64,000 nt of DNA, taken from assembly GCA_030762935.1 (NCBI GenBank), contig CM060883.1:32821501-32885500 (forward strand), in the 5' to 3' direction. Both the position numbers and the translations under genes were made by a program. The stretch's first letter is position 1. The number at the start of each line of letters is the position of its first letter. The DNA is from Hymenopus coronatus (taxonomy: Eukaryota > Arthropoda > Insecta > Mantodea > Hymenopodidae). This document shows, piece by piece, positions 33,171-44,667 of the stretch. The notes under the pieces are model-generated. The model was not told where the DNA came from. It saw only the letters and a list, made by a program, of their open reading frames with translations, and did not search any database.

Positions 33171-34290
33171 CTAAATAAAATAAAACAAAGGAGTCAGAAA
33201 AATACGCCTTCATAAGAATAGTTCCTCATTAATACTTTTAATTTATTCTTTGTGCTTATAAAAATAAGAAATTACTCTCCTGAATTTGTCTGTTAGGGGA
33301 ATTAAACTGGAAACGTATGGTCTCTGTTCTCACTGTAGTTAGAAGATATTTTAGTTGGGCGACTACTGAATAGATTCACCAACACGCTCTATATTCGAAA
33401 TTAGTTGGTGTTATCAGCTCTTTACACTCTGTTAAGTAATACATTGTTGAAGGCAGGCTTAAACAAGGTTACCTACCGGTGTACACAGTCTGATAAAGTA
33501 AAAACCATTTCTCTCTCTTGGGAAATTAGATCAAACTGTATTGCCCTCGATGAATCTGGCCTCCAGTTGGTTAACCTCAATTCACAAGACAACCTTTGGG
33601 AAAACAGAAATGACTTAGTGAGGCTGTTATGTAATCCAGATGCTCTATACTTCCGGCATGTCAGTATAGACCCGGGCGCTTTGAGCCGAAACATGCTGTC
33701 GAAAATTCGCCGTGACCTACCATGTGATCTTGAAATGATTTCTAGTAGGGTCTAATTTTCCACAGAGTTCAAGCAATGGGTCCCTTTTATAACATAGGAA
33801 CCCAGACAAGCTGTTAGATATATTAAATGTCACATTATGAACACTGTCTATTTATGTGTATGTGTTAAATCCGAAGGTCATAACTAGGTTTACTTTTGCC
33901 ACTGTACTCTGCTTCATTGGCGGACTAATAAGAAATGTTATTAGTGTCCAGATTGGTTCATAATTCCAAGTAAGAATGGCACACGTAACCCGTATCTGTT
34001 TACTTTCCCCGAGGGTGCGAGACGGAAGGCGTAAGGCAGGGTGGGCATGCCTTGGGTTAATGTACTATCTGTCCACCAGCTCATGATCTCAGGAGACTGA
34101 AGGGTGCAGGAGAGCAATCTTGCATATTTATATATCCGCTATCGTTGTGATGCTGAGGCCGTGACTTACCTAATTTTGCATATGCTGTATGTTCTCGTAC
34201 TAGGCTGATTTCTCAATTTCAATTATAACATTTTAGAATAGTGCGTTTATACTTGAGTATCATAATTTTTTTCAAATAAAAAATAAGAAT
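33171..34290. other. HpA-free region holding an unexplained open frame
   Basis: No recognised repeat. The only item of note is the frame at 33405-33755. Confidence 0.45.
33405..33755 (+). CDS. Unrecognised 116-codon open frame
   Basis: An ATG-initiated frame of 116 codons in sequence that matches none of the repeat families here. The product would be mixed and soluble, with no signal peptide or membrane segment; the C-terminal half is rich in charged residues (for example DLVRLLCNPDALYF and LSKIRRDLPCDLEM). I recognise no domain. It could be an exon end, a fragment of an unidentified mobile element or chance: in 64 kb of six-frame sequence a frame of this length is not exceptional. No splice sites or promoter can be argued for. 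Confidence 0.2.
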   Translation: MVLSALYTLLSNTLLKAGLNKVTYRCTQSDKVKTISLSWEIRSNCIALDESGLQLVNLNSQDNLWENRNDLVRLLCNPDALYFRHVSIDPGALSRNMLSKIRRDLPCDLEMISSRV

Positions 34291-34745
34291 ATCTGATGTG
34301 CTACATTGATATATCTTTCTATACCTTTTCAATTACAAACTATTTTTACAAAAGCTTATTTTTCTATTTACTGCTAATCGAGATAAACATTAACAGAATT
34401 AGTCTTATTAAACATTTTCTTATAGGTTCAACGTAAAAAACGTAATAAATAGGCTAAACAGATAGTCAATTCTTTTAAGAGTTGGTTGCTATGTGATCCT
34501 TTAAAAAGCCCTCTCTATTTCACTACCAGGAGAAAATTTAAAATATACCAAGGAATGTTTCGTAATATAAATACCTCGGAGATGGTTACTCCGAAAAAAT
34601 AAATATTTCATATAATTGTGAACTTTAACACGATTTACATGAATTCTATAGTAAGATTACATGTATCTTTCATTCAGAATGAAGAGGACTTCAAATTGTT
34701 ATTAATCAAAATCGCTAAAACCATGTTTGAGCAAATCAAAAATGA
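34291..34745 (+). mobile_element. HpA element, 5' half
   Basis: Starts TCTGATGTGCTACATTGATAT and runs through CTGCTAATCGAGATAAACATTA to TTGAGCAAATCAAAAATGAGG. The palindrome, CA tract and hairpin are missing. Confidence 0.75.
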
Positions 34746-34870
34746 GGGAGGTGACATCAGCGATTCTTACGATTACTCTTTCAGCGAAAATGGGTCAAAC
34801 TCCTACATCTCCTGCTGGCGAATGCATCTTTGTTTTTATAAGACAGACAGTCCATGGAATTGAACAACAT

Positions 34871-35703
34871 TTTTATCTTCTCTACACTACGGTGCACATA
34901 GTGTATAGAGAAGGTATTGTAATGCACCCAAAAAATCGATACCGAGATTTCACCGAAAACACATGTTTTGAGAAAAATGTCCGTACGTATGTGTGCGTCT
35001 GTAGGCAGCATAGCTCTAAAGCGAAAAAACCGTTAAAAACCAAAGTTGGTATTTAGGTATGGTATCTTCCAAGGATGCGACAGGAAGATTTCGAAGAAAA
35101 TTCTCCCAACCCCAACTACCCTTTACATGGAACTTTTTTGGAAAATTTTGATTTTCTCAAAAATGGCTCTAACGATTTTGATTAAAATCGTCATATACTA
35201 AAGATATTTACACGAGAAATAAAATGTATATCTTGAATTTTCTGGGAATAGCCTCTGAAGACTACTTTATTCTGGATAAACTTTACGGAATTTTACATAA
35301 CTGCTAAACCGTAAGAGATAGACAAAAACTTACCCCACAGAAAATGTAGAGCACATTAAAACACAATTTATGTTATACACATTTTTTCGTGGAGTTGATC
35401 GTTTTTAAGATATTCCTTGTTTTTAGTTTCAGCTTTGAAAAACTTGTACTTTTCTCATACAGGAATTTGTGAATTCTTGTCCATACAAACAAAGGAACTT
35501 CAGTCACATAGTAACCAGATTTGACTGTCACTTTAACCTATGGTCCTCTCTTATTTTGCTTCTACTTACAAGGAAGCAAGCTATTTCTATTATTTTTTTT
35601 TTTTCTCAATTAGCGGGAAGTAAATAGAAGCTTAAGCCTTTTAACAAAAATTTGTTGCAGAGATGTAGAGAAAGTCATTTGAATGGAACTCATTAGATTT
35701 TTA
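34871..35703 (-). mobile_element. HpA element, full length
   Basis: Starts TTTTTATCTTCTCTACAC with a diverged hairpin (CTACGGTGCACATAG) and ends TCATTTGAATGGAACTCATTAGATTTTT. The microsatellite position is almost unexpanded. Confidence 0.85.
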
Positions 35704-36225
35704 TACTTTATATTTTAATTTATCACAAATTATACAACACTTTTAAACGTACATTCTCCATGTATAGTTTAACTCTTTAACAATTACCTATTTATGTCTG
35801 TATTTGATATTTTAATGTTTATTATCATGGCAAGTTTTGTATACAGCAGTCTTCAGTTGAAAGAAGCAGAAGTTTCTTGAAAATCTGTAGATGCATGCTA
35901 AGAGTGCAGGAATTCATTGCTCCCTAAAACGTCTGAAATTCTATGTAATAGAAGTCAGAAATAAAATAAAAAGATTTCAGCAAGGAATTAAAACGTTTTA
36001 ATCCATTACTGTGATTAAAATCAATTACTAGGTTGCTAAGAACCACAAAGAAACGATATTTGATAATGCAGTTATCTGAAGAACTATAGTTTAATCTACA
36101 TAGCAAAATGCCTTCTGAATAAAACATCTAAAGGTCTGCATTGAGAAGAATGTAGAAAATAACTAATGTAGCCTTTTAATAAATTTCGATGACGTCAAAT
36201 TTTAGTGAACAATTGCAGATCTTTT
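35704..36225. other. Unassigned AT-rich spacer
   Basis: Nothing recognised. Confidence 0.4.
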
Positions 36226-37045
36226 TTGTTTTCTTTACCAATTATTGTGTACGTACTTAGCAGCTAGAGAAGGTATTGTATTCCAACCAAAATACTACTG
36301 AATTTGACTGGAAAACATGTTTAGAGGACCATAAATAAACAAATTAGTTTTAGAAAATGGTCCGTGTCTGTATAAATGTGTGTATGTGAATAGCATAACT
36401 CTAAAGTGAAAAGCCCGTTAAATACCATTCTTGGTAGGTATGCAACACGAGCATTTTCAGGAAAATTCTTACATGTCAAGCTGCCGTTTACATAGATTTT
36501 TCGAAATTGTCGATTTTCTATATAAAAAAAAAATTAAAGATATTTACATGACGTTTGAGTTTTCTTAGAAAATCCTCTGAAGACATCTTTATTCTGGATG
36601 AATTTTACTGAATTTTGCATAACTGGTAAACCGCAAGATATAGAAAAAAAGTTACTACACAAAACATGTAGATGTCTTTAAACACATAATTTATGTCATA
36701 TACTTTTTTTTCTCTCATTGGGAATATCTGGCAATTTTTGAGATATTCCTTGCCATTAGTTTCAGTTTTAAAATAGATATATTTTTCTCATATGGGAATT
36801 TGTCAATTCTTGGCCATACAAGGGAATTTCAATTACATAATAACCAACTTTTAAAAGATTTGACTATCGCTTTAGCCTAGTATACTCCTTTATTTGCGTT
36901 CTACTTACAAGGAAGAAAGTAATAAGGTCGTTTTCTGCTAATTTTATCTTGATTACCATGAAGTAGATAGAAGAATACGCTTTTTAGCAATGATTTGTAA
37001 CAGATATGTAGAGAAAATCAAGTGAATGGTGCACATCAGATATTT
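36226..37045 (-). mobile_element. HpA element, full length, diverged
   Basis: Starts TTTGTTTTCTTTACC with a degraded hairpin and ends TAGAGAAAATCAAGTGAATGGTGCACATCAGAT. The palindrome is reduced to AAATACCATTCTTGGTAGG. Confidence 0.8.
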
Positions 37046-37107
37046 TCTGAAGAACATTCTCAGAATATTAAATTTGAGATGTACGAACAAGTTTCAAAAT
37101 GAGCTAT

Positions 37108-37946
37108 TAGTTTCTCTACACGTACTATGTACATAGTGTATAGAGAACCAAAAATTCGATAACGAGATTTCACCGGAAATATATGATTTAGGGTCCCCTG
37201 TATAAAAAAAAAATATTTTCAGAAAAACGTCCATGTGTGTGTGCATGTGTGTGTGTCTGCGAACACGATAACTCAAAAACGAAAAGTCGGTAAAATACCA
37301 AGCTTGGTATTTAAGTTAAGTATCTTTCAGGGATGCAACACGAAGATTTTGAGAAAAATCCCCCCATCCCAAACTACCCTTTACATGGAACTTTTTTCAA
37401 AAATTTTGATTTTTTCAAAAATGGGTCTAACGATTTTGATTGAAATATTGTATATCAAAGACATTTACCTAACAAATAAAATGTATATCTTGAATTTTTT
37501 CTGGGAATAGCCTCTTAAGACTTTTATTCTGGATGAATTTTACGGAATTTTGCGTAACTGTTAAACCGTAAGAGATACACAAAAACGTACTGTATAAAAA
37601 ATGTAGATCACGATAAAACACACAATTTATGTCATATATATTTTTTTTCGTGGAGTTGGTCGTTTTTGAGATATCCCTTGTTATTTGTTTCACCTTTAAA
37701 AAACACACTTTTCTCACACAGGAATTTGTCAACTCCTGTCCATACAAACAAAGGACCTTCAGTCACATAGCAACCAGCGTTTGACTACCACTTTAACCTA
37801 TGGCACTTCTTTATTTCGCTTCTACTTACAAGGAAGCAAGTAATAAGACTATTTCTGCTATTTTTTCTCAATTAGCATGAAGTAATTTTTAACAATAATT
37901 GTGTCAGAGATGTAGAGAAAGTCATGTGAATGGAACAGAGATTTTT
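37108..37946 (-). mobile_element. HpA element, full length
   Basis: Hairpin at 37116-37143 (CTACACGTACTATGTACATAG...), palindrome AAATACCAAGCTTGGTATTT at about 37293-37312, and end TCATGTGAATGGAACAGAGATTTTT. It lacks the usual GTATTGCACTCCACC block just after the hairpin. Confidence 0.85.
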
Positions 37947-38689
37947 TTTTTTAATTTGACATTTCACAGCATTTATTACACACCCTGTATTACATTGTTG
38001 GTTGTAGACATATTCAGACCACATTCAACTGCTATAAACGTATTCGAGTGGCAACAATAATGAACAGGTTCTCATTAAGTAACCACTGCGCATTTTGTCT
38101 AGATACCATTTTGTAATTAGAATGCTGCACTTTCGTCATGCTATTGTTATGTTTGGAAGGATAGAGTGCTATTTAAGAAGCAGCAAGTGATAAAATCAAT
38201 GCATGGTCATCTTTGATGCAGCGCGGCTTCCTTTCTTGACGTCACTCCTTAACCTTCATTAATTTTAAAGAGAAGAATGTATTGGCGCGTGCCTAGCCAA
38301 TTATGTCATCCTGGTTGGATGCGATTCTGTATTGCAGATGGCTACCGCACGTCCATCCGCTGCATAACCTCGTGTTGAAGGTTGTTGCTGTTGTTCAGGG
38401 TATTTGTTGCATATTTGCGGACAGTTGACAGCAGATGGCCGTACCTATCTGCCATTTTGGATTAGAATTGGCGACAGTAGAATGGATTTGATGGATTGGA
38501 GGCTACACAATTCATTTGCGCTGAATTTTTAGTACCATGAAACCGAGTGGAATGGCACAAGCGGTTTCCTATTTGACCCGCATACGGAGGTGCGGATTCG
38601 TCTCCCGTTGATCGCACACTAGTATTTCCTAAGAGTGTTATTAAAAGATGATGCAATTATATTGGCGGCTAATCCACCAATAAGATATA
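37947..38689. other. Unassigned spacer
   Basis: ACACCCTGTA at about 37980 resembles the terminus of the element at 38691-40329, but no partner end was found here. Confidence 0.4.
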
Positions 38690-39033
38690 TACAGGGTGTT
38701 AATGAACTACACCGAAATAACTTGCGAGATTATGCACGAGATCGGCGATGCATGGTCTCCGGATAAACATAACGCAACTACATAGCGTTAAACGCGTGCT
38801 CATAAGTCGGTATTAAAGCAAAGCAGGTTGAAAAAATGGTTTAGAATGTCTTTAAAACTGCTGCCCGAGTATAGAAATATCGATTTTTAGCAGTTCGTTA
38901 CTAGCGTTCTCAAGATTTAATGTCGCAAAAATCTGTAAAATCCCGAAGTCAACACTTGACAGTGCGACACTGAGCATTAACTACATTCTTGAGTTATGTT
39001 GCCTACTCTGGAGGTGTTTTTTCAACTGCTCTA

Positions 39034-39108
39034 GTGGTCTAATGCGTAACGCGGGAAGCTGCTATCCCAAAGTTCACGAGTTCGACTCCTGTCATAGAGC
39101 AAATGTTT
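39034..39108 (+). mobile_element. tRNA-like sequence with paired acceptor arms
   Basis: GCTCTA at the start pairs with TAGAGC at the end (six base pairs). TGGTCTAATGCGTAACGC fits an A-box and D arm, GGGA/TCCC can form a short anticodon stem, and CGAGTTCGACTCCTG supplies a B-box and T arm. The resemblance is to tRNA-Arg-type sequences. The D stem and anticodon loop are irregular and no anticodon can be assigned, so a pseudogene or SINE head is more likely than a working tRNA. Confidence 0.5.
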
Positions 39109-39117
39109 TTATTATTA

Positions 39118-40030
39118 TTTTTACTTTCTCTAGCCTCGTATGTACAATGTACATAGGGATAGAAAAGTATTGAATTCCACCCAAAAATTCGATACCGAGA
39201 TTTCACAGGAAATGCATGCTTTAGGACCCTCTGTATCCAAAAAAAGCATTTTCAGAAAAAGGTCTGTGTGTCCGTGTGTATGTGAACACGATAACTCAAA
39301 AACGAAAACTAGCTAAAATACCAAACTGGGTATTTAAGTTTAGTATCTTCCAGGGATGTGCCACGAAGATTTAGAGAAAAATCCCTCCACCCCAAATTAC
39401 TCTTTACATGGAACTTTTTTCGAAAATTGTTATTTTCTTAAAAATGGCTCTAATGATTTTGATTAAAATATCGTATATTAAAATATCGTATATTAAAATA
39501 TCGTACCTGACAAATAAAATGTATATCTTGAATTTTCTGAGATTAGCTTCTAAAGACCTATTTCTTCTGGATGAATTTTGCTTAATTTGGCATAACTAGT
39601 AAACCGTAAGAGATTGACAAAAACTTACTATACAAAAAAATGTAGGTCTTGTTAAAATACACAAGTTATGTCAATTACATTTTTTTCGTGGAGCTTACCG
39701 TTTTCGAGGTATTCATTGTTATTAGTTTCAGTTGTGAAGTACTTGTACTTTTCTCAAACGGGAGTGTCCATTTTTTTTTTCTTGTTCTACTCCTGGCCAA
39801 GAAAAGAAGCGATTTGTAATGACAATCGCATGACCACAGCTTTTAAAACATTTGACTATCGGTTTAGCCTAGTGTATTCCCTTATTTTCTTCCTACTTAT
39901 AAGGAACTAAGTAATAAGAACATTGTGCTAATGAGTACCTCGATTAGCAAGGTGCAGAAAGAAGAATAATCTTCTGTAAGAAGTTTGTAGAACAGCTAGA
40001 GAAAGTCATGTGAGCGTAACACACCAGATT
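39118..40030 (-). mobile_element. HpA element inside a terminal-inverted-repeat transposon
   Basis: Starts TTACTTTCTCTAGCCTCG (GGGGCTAG-type subfamily end) and ends TCATGTGAGCGTAACACACCAGATTTT. It contains a local triplication of TAAAATATCGTATAT near 39468-39505. Confidence 0.85.
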
Positions 40031-40039
40031 TTGTTCATT

Positions 40040-40107
40040 CCAGTGCCGCGAACTCGGAAATTGTCTTTCACTTGAAAGCCAGTATCATAACCACTACTCT
40101 AGCGAAG
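40040..40107 (-). mobile_element. tRNA-like sequence
   Basis: On the minus strand: TAGAGTAGTGGTTATGATAC (A-box), TGGCTTTCAAGTGAAAGAC (anticodon-arm-like), CCGAGTTCGCGGCACTGG (B-box region). It lies directly beside HpA, opposite in orientation to the one at 39034. Confidence 0.5.
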
Positions 40108-40329
40108 TACGCTGTAATATATCCCTTCGTTTTTTTTTTTTGTTTTTTTTTTGTGTTATGCTCTCGAATGGTTAATTAATTAGCCAGTGGCGTACTGGCA
40201 ATTCAGAGACTTATAGCCGTTACTTCGACATTTCAATAAAAGGGCCATAAGTCTCGTATCTCAAATTACTTATTTAAGTAATCTACATATTCTGTGAAAT
40301 GATTCCGATGTAGTTCATTAACACCCTGT

Positions 40330-40726
40330 ATATATATACATTAAACACTTATTATATACTTACAATATATTTTTGTACTAATAGATTCCCTTTTAAAAAA
40401 ATGCTACCCCAATTACAACAAAAATAATTAAAATTAAACCAACCAAAATTAATATTAATCATTCTTGGATATTTCGTGGGTTTCCCTTGTGCCCAGGGGA
40501 ACACAGGGATGAGTTTTCTAATAGCAGCAACTTTTCCAGTGCCTATTCTCCATAACTTAATTTCATATCACCTTTCAGGTTGGTTTCCTGCATAGTTTGG
40601 TGATGTGAGGTGTGAGAAAGATGTGCACTATGCAGCCATTTCCTTCTCCTCATCCACTTGTACAGTCCAGGGCAGTTCGTACCTTTTCGTCAGGTGGAGT
40701 GCAATGTAAACTAACCTCCAAGCAAA
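40330..40726. other. Unassigned spacer
   Basis: AT-rich left part, then a more balanced part around 40470-40720 that may be an old SINE; no box pair could be confirmed. Confidence 0.35.
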
Positions 40727-40957
40727 AAATCTTGTTTGTTACATTCACATAACTTTTTCTAGCTATTCATATACAAACTCTTCTTACAAAAGATCATTCT
40801 TTTACCTAAACGAGATAAACATTAGCAGAATTGGTGTTTAACCGTCTTTTTATTTTTGAGTAATACACAAGTTTAACACAAGGACTTTGTTCTAAAGATG
40901 CTTTTTTTTACACTCAAGGGACCTCAAAGCATGTATTTCTGATGAAATCTCAACATG
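40727..40957 (+). mobile_element. HpA element, large internal deletion
   Basis: Starts TCTTGTTTGTTACATTCACAT, jumps at about 40835 from the ATTAGCAGAATT block to TTTAACCGTC, and stops after GATGAAATCTCAACATGGAT without its hairpin. Confidence 0.7.
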
Positions 40958-40965
40958 GATTTTTT

Positions 40966-41833
40966 TACTTTCTCTAGACGCACTATGTACACAGTGTATA
41001 GAGAAGGTATTGATTGCACCCCACCCAAAAATTCGATACCGAGATTTCACCGAAAATATATGTTTTAGGGTCCCCTGTATCCAAAAAAAGTATTTTCAGA
41101 AAAAGGTCCATGTGTGTGTGTGTCCGTGTGTCTGTAAACACGATAACTCAAAAACGAAAAGTCGGTAAAATATCAAATTTGGTATTTAAGTTTAGTATCT
41201 TCCACGACACGAAGATCTCGAGAAAAATTTCCCACCCTAAACTACCCTTTACATGGAACATTTTTCGAAAATTTTGATTTTCTAAAAAATGGCTCTAACG
41301 ATTTTGATTAAAATATGGTATATTAAAATATTTACCTGACAAAAAAAAAATGTATATCTTGAATTTTCTGGGAGTAGCCTCTGAAGACTACTTTATTCTG
41401 GGTCAATTTTACGGAATTTTGTATAACTGCTAAACCGTAAGAGATGGACAAAAACTTACCACACAACAAATGTAGAGCACTTTAAAACACACAATTTATG
41501 CTATATACATATCTTTCGTGGAGTTGATCGTTTTTTTAGATATTCGTTGTTTTTGGTTTCAGCTATAAAAATCATATTTTTCTCATACAGGACTTTGTGA
41601 ACTCGTGCCTATACAAACAAAGGAACTTCAGACTCATAGCAAACAGCTTTTGACCATCACTTGAACCTATGGTACTCACTTATTTCGCTTCTACTTATAA
41701 GGAAGCAAGTAATAAGACTATTTCTGCTAATTTTTCTCGATTAGCAGGAAGTAAATAGAAAAATAAGCTTTTTAACAATAATTTATTGCACAGTTATAGA
41801 GAAAGTCATGTGAATGGAACACATCAGATTTTT
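40966..41833 (-). mobile_element. HpA element, full length
   Basis: 868 bp from TTACTTTCTCTAGACGCACTATG to TCATGTGAATGGAACACATCAGATTTTT. The TG tract is short and interrupted by CCGTGTGTCTG. Confidence 0.9.
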
Positions 41834-42847
41834 GATGGAATGTAACACTTCTCTTAAGTAAGAGAGGAAGTAAAATGTTGGCAATATCATTTTTGGGCTG
41901 CTACACACAGAGCTTCTTGTAGATAGTGCAGGACTTAAACCCTGTATAATGAACGTGAACGAATGTCTGCTAAACAGAAATTAAATATTGCCAGCGCTGG
42001 CAGATGGGAAATGGACCATACCGCCGAAGTTTTTCCGGTGTAATGAGTCCAGTGAGTGATGGGTATTTAATTCTTAAGACAGCGAGTGGGCCATGGGCCA
42101 GTCTGTTGTGTGAACAATGTATGGCATGGCACGATAAATCGCTTCACGCAGAACGGGCGGCTATTTCTGATACACCCAGTCTGTCTGAGAGTCAGTGTTC
42201 TGTTTTTGTGACTTGCATCTGTGCCACAGTTTGGTAAACAATGAGTGACCCCATTTGCTGCTGCCGATACTACTAGGGTAAACCCAGAATAATATACAGT
42301 TACTTTACTGCCCACATTTTATTATATTAGTTCAGGCTGCTTATATCAATATCGCTCAAAACAATCCCTTGTAATTTAATGGCTGCTTCCTAATGTAAAT
42401 CAGCTGCTGGATCCACCTAATTCCCTTTTGAATTGTAGGCTATTGATGTATGCAGTCCGTTTATAGTTACAAAAACGTTAGCGCTGCAGAAGATATTTGA
42501 GTTTGAAGAAAAACGTTATAATAGTTAGGGATTTGACACGGTTGCGGTTTGGGTGTACTCTGCTTGGAAATAGTTGCGTGCGCACTGTGTTTCACTGGGA
42601 CCTCCCCCTTCCCAAGCACTGCCGGTCATTCTCTCTAAGCAAGTGATCAGCCTGTTCTGAAGGTACAAAGTCAATAGAAGACGGCTTGCTTTTGTTGTAT
42701 GCAAAACATTCTGGGCCATACGATTTATTCGGCTTTTAGCACCAATGAGTTTATAAGTATGACATCATTATTAGGTTTTTTCTTCTATTTATCCTTCTTT
42801 TTTCCCCAGTTTCCTACTTTCCTTTGTTGACTTTTTGTTTACTGATT
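41834..42847. other. Unassigned HpA-free region
   Basis: About 1 kb without recognised repeats. Opposed frames of 77 and 82 codons overlap at 42004-42315 with no known domain. Confidence 0.4.
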
Positions 42848-43137
42848 TTATTTTCTCAAAACATTCTATTTACATAGTGCTTAGAGAAGGTATTGCACTC
42901 CACCCAAAAATTTGATACCGAGATTTCACCGGAAATATATGTTTTAGGGTGCCCTGTCAAAAAAAATATCATTTTCAGAAAAAGGTCCCTGTGTGTGCGT
43001 GAACACGCTAACTCAAAAACGAAAAGTAGGTAAAATACCAAACTTGGTATTTAAGTTAGTATCTTCCAGGGATGTGACACGAAGATTTTGAGAAAAGTCC
43101 GCTCCACCCCGAACTACTCTTTATATGGAAAATTATT
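42848..43137 (-). mobile_element. HpA element, hairpin half, inverted against next copy
   Basis: From a diverged hairpin (TTCTATTTACATAGTGCTTAG) through the palindrome at about 43038-43057 to ACTACTCTTTATATGGAA, where the orientation flips. Confidence 0.8.
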
Positions 43138-43291
43138 TAGCAAATCAAAATTTTCTGAAAATGTTCCATGTAAAAGGTAGTTGGGCATGGCGATTTTCTT
43201 GAAAATCTTGGTGTCGCATCCTAAATATGCTGAACTTAAATACCAAGTTTGGTATTTAATATAATTTTCAATTTAGCTATGCTGGCCACAG

Positions 43292-43324
<33 letters not shown>

Positions 43325-43650
43325 TGTTTTTTTATAGTGTTTAACGCCTGCTTCTACTATTATGGCGCCGCAGGCAATTACACTGATGATACACGGAATG
43401 AAGAAGGAGCACCGGTGGAATGCTAATGTGGAGGAAATCGGAGAGCCTGGAGAAAACCCATCCCTGCGCCGTTTTGTCTAGCCACAAATCTCACATATGG
43501 TCGCTTGGGATCAAACCCGGCTCGTTTAGGTGAGAAGCGAATGGTCTAACCACTCGGCAACGGCGCCGCCCGGACATATATTCGATATCGAATTTTTGAG
43601 TGGAATACCTGCTTCTCTATTCACTATATGCATTGTACATTCGTGCTAGA
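43138..43650 (+). mobile_element. HpA element, 3' part, split by SINE G
   Basis: Starts GCAAATCAAAATTTTCTG, carries the palindrome (about 43238-43257) and a pure CA tract (43289-43320), is interrupted by SINE G, then resumes at GATATCGAATTTTTGAG and ends TTCGTGCTAGAGATAGTAG. Confidence 0.8.
43323..43570 (-). mobile_element. SINE G, full length
   Basis: Minus-strand head GCCGAGTGGTTAGACCATTC (A-box region) and CGGGTTTGATCCC (near-consensus B-box). The body reads GCGCAGGGATGGGTTTTC, CATTCCACCGGTGCTCC and a GGCGTTAAACACTATAAAAAA end. The body repeats at 404-557, and the CATTCCACC portion resembles SINE D. It inserted next to the CA tract of an HpA copy. Confidence 0.8.
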
Positions 43651-43815
43651 GATAGTAGAGAGCAGAAGCCTTTCCAGTAAATTCAAAATATTCATTTCAC
43701 TTGTCACGGAATTATCTCAAATATGAGGTAAATTAATTAAAATTTATGAGAAAATCAAACATTCAAAAAATGCTCCATGTAAATGGTGGTTATAGACGAG
43801 GAATCTTTCTTTAAA
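43651..43815 (+). mobile_element. HpA fragment, central part
   Basis: TTTCCAGTAAATTCAAAATATTC, GAGAAAATCAAAC and TCCATGTAAATGGTGG are central HpA blocks. The fragment ends just before the next complete copy. Confidence 0.65.
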
Positions 43816-43820
43816 AAAAT

Positions 43821-44667
43821 TCTGATGTGTTCCATTCACATGACTTTCTCTACATTTCTGCAAGAAATTATTGTTAAAAACCAATACTTCTATTTTACTT
43901 CATGCTAATTGAGAAAATAATAGCAGAAATAGTCTTATTACTTGCTTCCTTGTAAGTAGAAGCGAAATAAGGGAGTACCATAGGTTAAAGATATAGTCAA
44001 AAGATGGTTGCTATGTGACTGAAGTTCCTTTGTTTGTATGGACAGGAGTTGGCAAATTCCTGTATGAGAAAAGTACTAATTTTTTAAAGTCGAAATCAAT
44101 AACAACGAATTACTCAAAAGCGATCAACTCCACGAAAAAAATGTATGTGACATAAATTGTGTGTTCTATCGTGATCTACGTTTTCTGTGTGGTAAGTTTT
44201 TGTTTATCCCTTAAGGTTTACCAGTTATACAAAATTCAATAAAAATCATCCAGAATAAAGAGGTCTATAGAGGTTATTCCCAGGAAATTCAAGATATACA
44301 TTTTACTTGGCATTTAGTATCTTAAATGTAAGAGATCTTAATCAAAATCGATAGCCATTTTTTAGAAAAATCAAAATTTTCGAATTTTTTCCCATGTAAA
44401 GGGTAGTTTGGGGGGGGGATTTACTTGAAAATCTTCGTGTCACATTCTTGGAAGATACCAAACTTAAATACCAAATTTGGTATTTAAAGAACTTTTTGTT
44501 TTTCAGCTATGTTGCCCACTGACACACACACACACACACACACAGACATTTTTCTAAAAATGATATTTTTTTCATTTAGGGGTCACAAAACATATATCAA
44601 ATTTTGGGTGCATTACAATACCTTCTCTATACACTATGTACAGAGTACGTGTAGAAAGAGTAAAAAT
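43821..44667 (+). mobile_element. HpA element, full length
   Basis: 847 bp from TCTGATGTGTTCCATTCAC to CACTATGTACAGAGTACGTGTAGAAAGAGTAA. The palindrome reads AAATACCAAATTTGGTATTT (about 44466-44485), a perfect inverted repeat with a different central pair. Confidence 0.9.

Larger units (their letters stand above)
38691..40329. mobile_element. DNA transposon with 28-bp terminal inverted repeats, hosting HpA
   Basis: The 28-bp ends at 38691-38718 and 40302-40329 are inverted repeats with 26 matches (both begin ACAGGGTGTTAATGAACTAC reading inward). The flanks are TA-rich, and TA|TACAGGG...CCCTGTA|TA is a possible TA target duplication, but the ATATAT context makes this ambiguous. About 0.9 kb of its 1.64 kb is a later HpA insertion (39118-40030). 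No transposase frame remains, so it is a non-autonomous or decayed element. A Tc1/mariner-type superfamily is compatible, not proven. Confidence 0.75.

Noticed and set aside
37235..37510. Recurrent frame containing LVFKFSIFQGCDTKI and ILIKISYIKDIY
   Set aside because: It appears in many reverse-strand HpA copies but is broken by stops and frameshifts at different places, and the longest version is only about 110 codons. I find no sign that it is a protein-coding gene, although a codon-level test across copies would settle it.
42004..42315. Pair of opposed frames of 77 and 82 codons
   Set aside because: No recognisable motif in either; overlapping antisense frames of this length occur by chance in locally G+C-richer DNA.
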